64,000 bases of DNA, from positions 372,001 through 436,000 of the forward strand of contig NZ_NFSC01000030.1 of the NCBI RefSeq assembly GCF_002157505.1. The letters run 5' to 3'. Positions within the stretch are counted from its first letter, which is position 1. Each line of letters starts with the position of its first letter. This document shows, one piece after another, positions 62,130 to 64,000 of the stretch. The notes beneath the pieces were generated by a model. It had not been told where the DNA came from and did no database searches. It saw nothing but the letters and a program-made list of their open reading frames with translations. The DNA comes from Arthrobacter agilis (GTDB taxonomy: Bacteria > Actinomycetota > Actinomycetes > Actinomycetales > Micrococcaceae). The translations under genes were made by a program, and so were the position numbers.

Positions 62130-63088
62130 GCGTCCCGCCAGCGCGCGAGTTCGTCGAAGAACCTGGACCGGGCCGGCTGCGGCGAGAGGGCGAGGTCATG
62201 GATGCCGCCCTCGATGCGCACCAGGGTGACGTGCCGGCCGAGCCGGGGTGCCCGTCCTGCGATGTGGTCCACGTTGAGGACCACATCCGTCGACGAGATC
62301 CGCTCCGGCTCCCGCACGGGGTTCGAGGTGGCGTCGGAACACGCGACGAACACGGGGCAGTCGATGGCGAGCCCGCGGTTGAGGAGCGCATGGCCGGCCC
62401 GGATGGTGCGCAGCCAGCCCGCGACGACGGGGAACCCGCCGTGCGGCTTCCACGCCAGGTTGTAGTCCCAGTCACCGCCGGTCTCCCGGTGCAGGTAGCG
62501 GCCGTAGGAGGTCCCGAGCTTCCCGACGACGGTCCGGGGCTTGAGCGTCCCGATCCGGTGGACCGCCGCCGTGCCCAGGGTGCGCTGGAACAGGCTGGCG
62601 TTGAGGTCGAACCAGGGGCTGTTCAGGACGAGCGCGTCCACGATCCCGCGGCCGCGCCACCGGTGTGCCCAGAGGGAGGTGATCAGGCCACCGGTCGAGT
62701 GCCCCATGACCACGAGGACGTCGTGGCCTTCGTCCTCGCGGATGATCCGCGCGGCCTCGTCGAGTTCCTCGTCGTAGTCCTCGAGCGAGGTGACGTAGTT
62801 GGGTGTCTGGTGTTCACCGAGGGACCGTCCGTACTTCCGCAGGTCCAGGGCGTAGAAGTCGAACCCCGCCTCGCGCCATGCCTCGGCAAGATTCGTCTGG
62901 AAGAAGTAGTCCACGAAGCCGTGGACATAGAGCACTGCTCGGCGTGAGCCGCCCGGGACGGCAGAGCGGACCAGTGTGGCGACGACCTGGCCCTCGTCGT
63001 CGGGCCGCAGCGGTAGCGCCCGCACTTCGTAGCCGGGACCGAGGAAGTCCTCGCGATACGCGTCCTGGTGCTCCGACTCCGTTGTCAT
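62099..63088 (-). CDS. Alpha/beta hydrolase (serine aminopeptidase S33/lysophospholipase-like)
   Basis: A 329-residue hydrolase: AVLYVHGFVDYFFQTNLAEAW (oxyanion), FDFYALDLRKYGRSLGEHQTPNYV, nucleophile Ser in MGHSTGGLITSLW and the catalytic His in GGIHDLALSP. Asp candidates lie in CSDATSNP or VNVDH-type segments. The pattern is that of the Hydrolase_4 lysophospholipase group widespread in Micrococcales. The ATG at 63088 follows GGGAGGA. No membrane or signal segment is seen. The substrate is unknown. Confidence 0.87.
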   Translation of the reverse strand: MTTESEHQDAYREDFLGPGYEVRALPLRPDDEGQVVATLVRSAVPGGSRRAVLYVHGFVDYFFQTNLAEAWREAGFDFYALDLRKYGRSLGEHQTPNYVTSLEDYDEELDEAARIIREDEGHDVLVVMGHSTGGLITSLWAHRWRGRGIVDALVLNSPWFDLNASLFQRTLGTAAVHRIGTLKPRTVVGKLGTSYGRYLHRETGGDWDYNLAWKPHGGFPVVAGWLRTIRAGHALLNRGLAIDCPVFVACSDATSNPVREPERISSTDVVLNVDHIAGRAPRLGRHVTLVRIEGGIHDLALSPQPARSRFFDELARWRDAYVPEARATS

Positions 63089-63246
63089 GATGGTCCTCCC
63101 TGACCTGGATCCGGACGGAAGGCCCGGATGTACGCGTGCCGAACGGCGGACCTCCACGTTCATCCGGGAGTAAGCCCACCGTTCCCAGTGTGTCACCGGT
63201 CACGGATAAGCTGGCGCCACCGCACCACGACAGGAGCTGATTCCAC

Positions 63247-64000
63247 GTGTCAGAAAGTTTCATCAGGGGGCACCGCCGCGCCATCGCGGCAGTCGCCGTC
63301 AGCTGCGTCGCAGCACTCGCACTCGCGCCCGCAGCAACCGCCGCACCCGGTGGAAGCAAGGGCCCCGAGGACCCGACGGCCACCATCACCGTTCTGGGGA
63401 CCAGCGATCTCCACGGCTACATCGAGAACTGGGACTACTTCACCAATGCGGAGTACGACGACGCGGCCCACAACGACGTCGGGCTCGCCAAGGTCTCGGG
63501 CCTCATCAACCAGGTCCGCGCCGACCGCGGGAAGGAGTCCACGCTCCTCATCGACGCAGGGGACACCATCCAGGGCACCTCACTGACGGACTACTTCGCC
63601 ACGGTCGAGCCCGTCACGGAGAGCGGCGAGACCCACCCGATGGCCGCCGCCATGAACGCCATGGACTACGACGCCGCGGCGCTGGGCAACCACGAGTTCA
63701 ACTACGGCCTTCCGCTCCTGCGCAAGTACGAGGACCAGCTCGACTTCCCGCTCCTCGGCGCCAACGTCATGGACTGGGCCACCGGGGCGGAGGCCTTCAC
63801 GCCCTACGTCATCAAGACGGTCAAGCTCGCGGGACAGAAACCCATTCGGGTCGGCATCCTCGGCCTGACCAACCCGGGCATCGCCATCTGGGACAAGAAC
63901 AACGTCGAGGGCAAGCTCCGCTTCCCCGGGATCGTCGAGCAGGCCGAGAAGTACGTTCCCGAGATGAAGGCTGCCGGCGCGGACGTCGTCGTCGTCAGCT
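63247..64000 (+). CDS. Secreted 5'-nucleotidase / 2',3'-cyclic-nucleotide phosphodiesterase (5' part)
   Basis: An incomplete gene, running off the window end after 251 codons. GTG start with AGGAG 10 nt upstream; a Sec signal (RGHRRAIAAVAVSCVAALALAPAATAAPGG, cleavage about residue 33). The metallophosphatase core has TSDLHGYIENW, IDAGDTIQGTSLTDYF and ALGNHEFNYG, the metal-binding D-x-H, G-D and G-N-H-E motifs. The ISxxDxHG-type order and the insertion after TSDLHG suit the bifunctional CpdB/UshA class that scavenges phosphate and nucleosides outside the cell. Confidence 0.9.
   Translation, partial: MSESFIRGHRRAIAAVAVSCVAALALAPAATAAPGGSKGPEDPTATITVLGTSDLHGYIENWDYFTNAEYDDAAHNDVGLAKVSGLINQVRADRGKESTLLIDAGDTIQGTSLTDYFATVEPVTESGETHPMAAAMNAMDYDAAALGNHEFNYGLPLLRKYEDQLDFPLLGANVMDWATGAEAFTPYVIKTVKLAGQKPIRVGILGLTNPGIAIWDKNNVEGKLRFPGIVEQAEKYVPEMKAAGADVVVVS

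Overview
The window is high-GC DNA with densely packed, often overlapping genes and looks like the chromosome of an Arthrobacter-type actinobacterium (Micrococcaceae). Supporting this are the tail of a mycothiol-dependent nitroreductase (Rv2466c type), a DUF222/HNH (13E12-type) protein, a SAM-IV riboswitch (a class known mainly from Actinobacteria), a DUF6457 protein, and many LacI- and TetR-regulated sugar and xenobiotic clusters. I saw no rRNA, tRNA, transposase, prophage or CRISPR array.

Layout. 0-5 kb: nitroreductase tail, a UPF0303 protein, then a minus-strand operon (C-N hydrolase, APC permease, second C-N hydrolase) facing a divergent GntR regulator. 5.1-16.9 kb: a hexuronate regulon. 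On the minus strand lacI-uxaC-uxuB-manD-gntK converts glucuronate via fructuronate and mannonate to 2-keto-3-deoxygluconate. On the plus strand a TRAP transporter (dctPQM) is followed by a secreted GH3 glycosidase. A shared 17-bp direct-repeat operator (TGGCAAC, 3 bp, TGGCAAC) stands before lacI, uxaC, dctP and the GH3 gene and ties them together.

16.9-32.5 kb: a sulfur-acquisition region with two convergent arms. The plus arm starts with a SAM-I (S-box) riboswitch and encodes a lipoprotein, two permeases and a fused double ATPase of the peptide/nickel ABC family, then an SfnB/DszC-like flavin monooxygenase. The minus arm starts with a SAM-IV riboswitch and encodes an NtaA/SnaA/DszA-family FMN monooxygenase and a MetN-MetI-MetQ-like importer. 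Between the arms lie a DUF222/HNH gene with a 13-residue repeat tail, preceded by an inverted pair of DnaA-box-like 9-mers, and an NAD(P)-binding protein.

32.6-40 kb: single genes and pairs: a STAS-like protein, a GNAT protein, a TetR/hydrolase divergent pair with two palindromic operators, an SDR, an acetamidase/formamidase, an ArsR/SRPBCC pair and a sulfide:quinone oxidoreductase-like flavoprotein. 39.3-46.9 kb: an alpha-xyloside operon (sugar ABC importer, GH31 alpha-xylosidase, glutamine amidotransferase-like protein) under a LacI regulator with TCGAAACGTTTCGA-type operators. 47-49.5 kb: marR and a DHA2 drug-efflux MFS gene. 49.8-53.8 kb: a FdhF/YdeP molybdopterin oxidoreductase, an MFS gene and a convergent DUF6457 gene. 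54-57 kb: a secreted beta-helix protein and a LacI regulator. 57-61.5 kb: an AraC regulator divergent from a flavin monooxygenase-SDR-hydrolase operon, the same order of parts as mycobacterial virS-mymA. The window ends with a DHFR-like protein, an alpha/beta hydrolase and the start of a secreted 5'-nucleotidase-type metallophosphatase.

Starts were chosen by ribosome binding site, overlap with the preceding gene and family length. Functions come from motifs and recognised family resemblance read by eye; no search was run.
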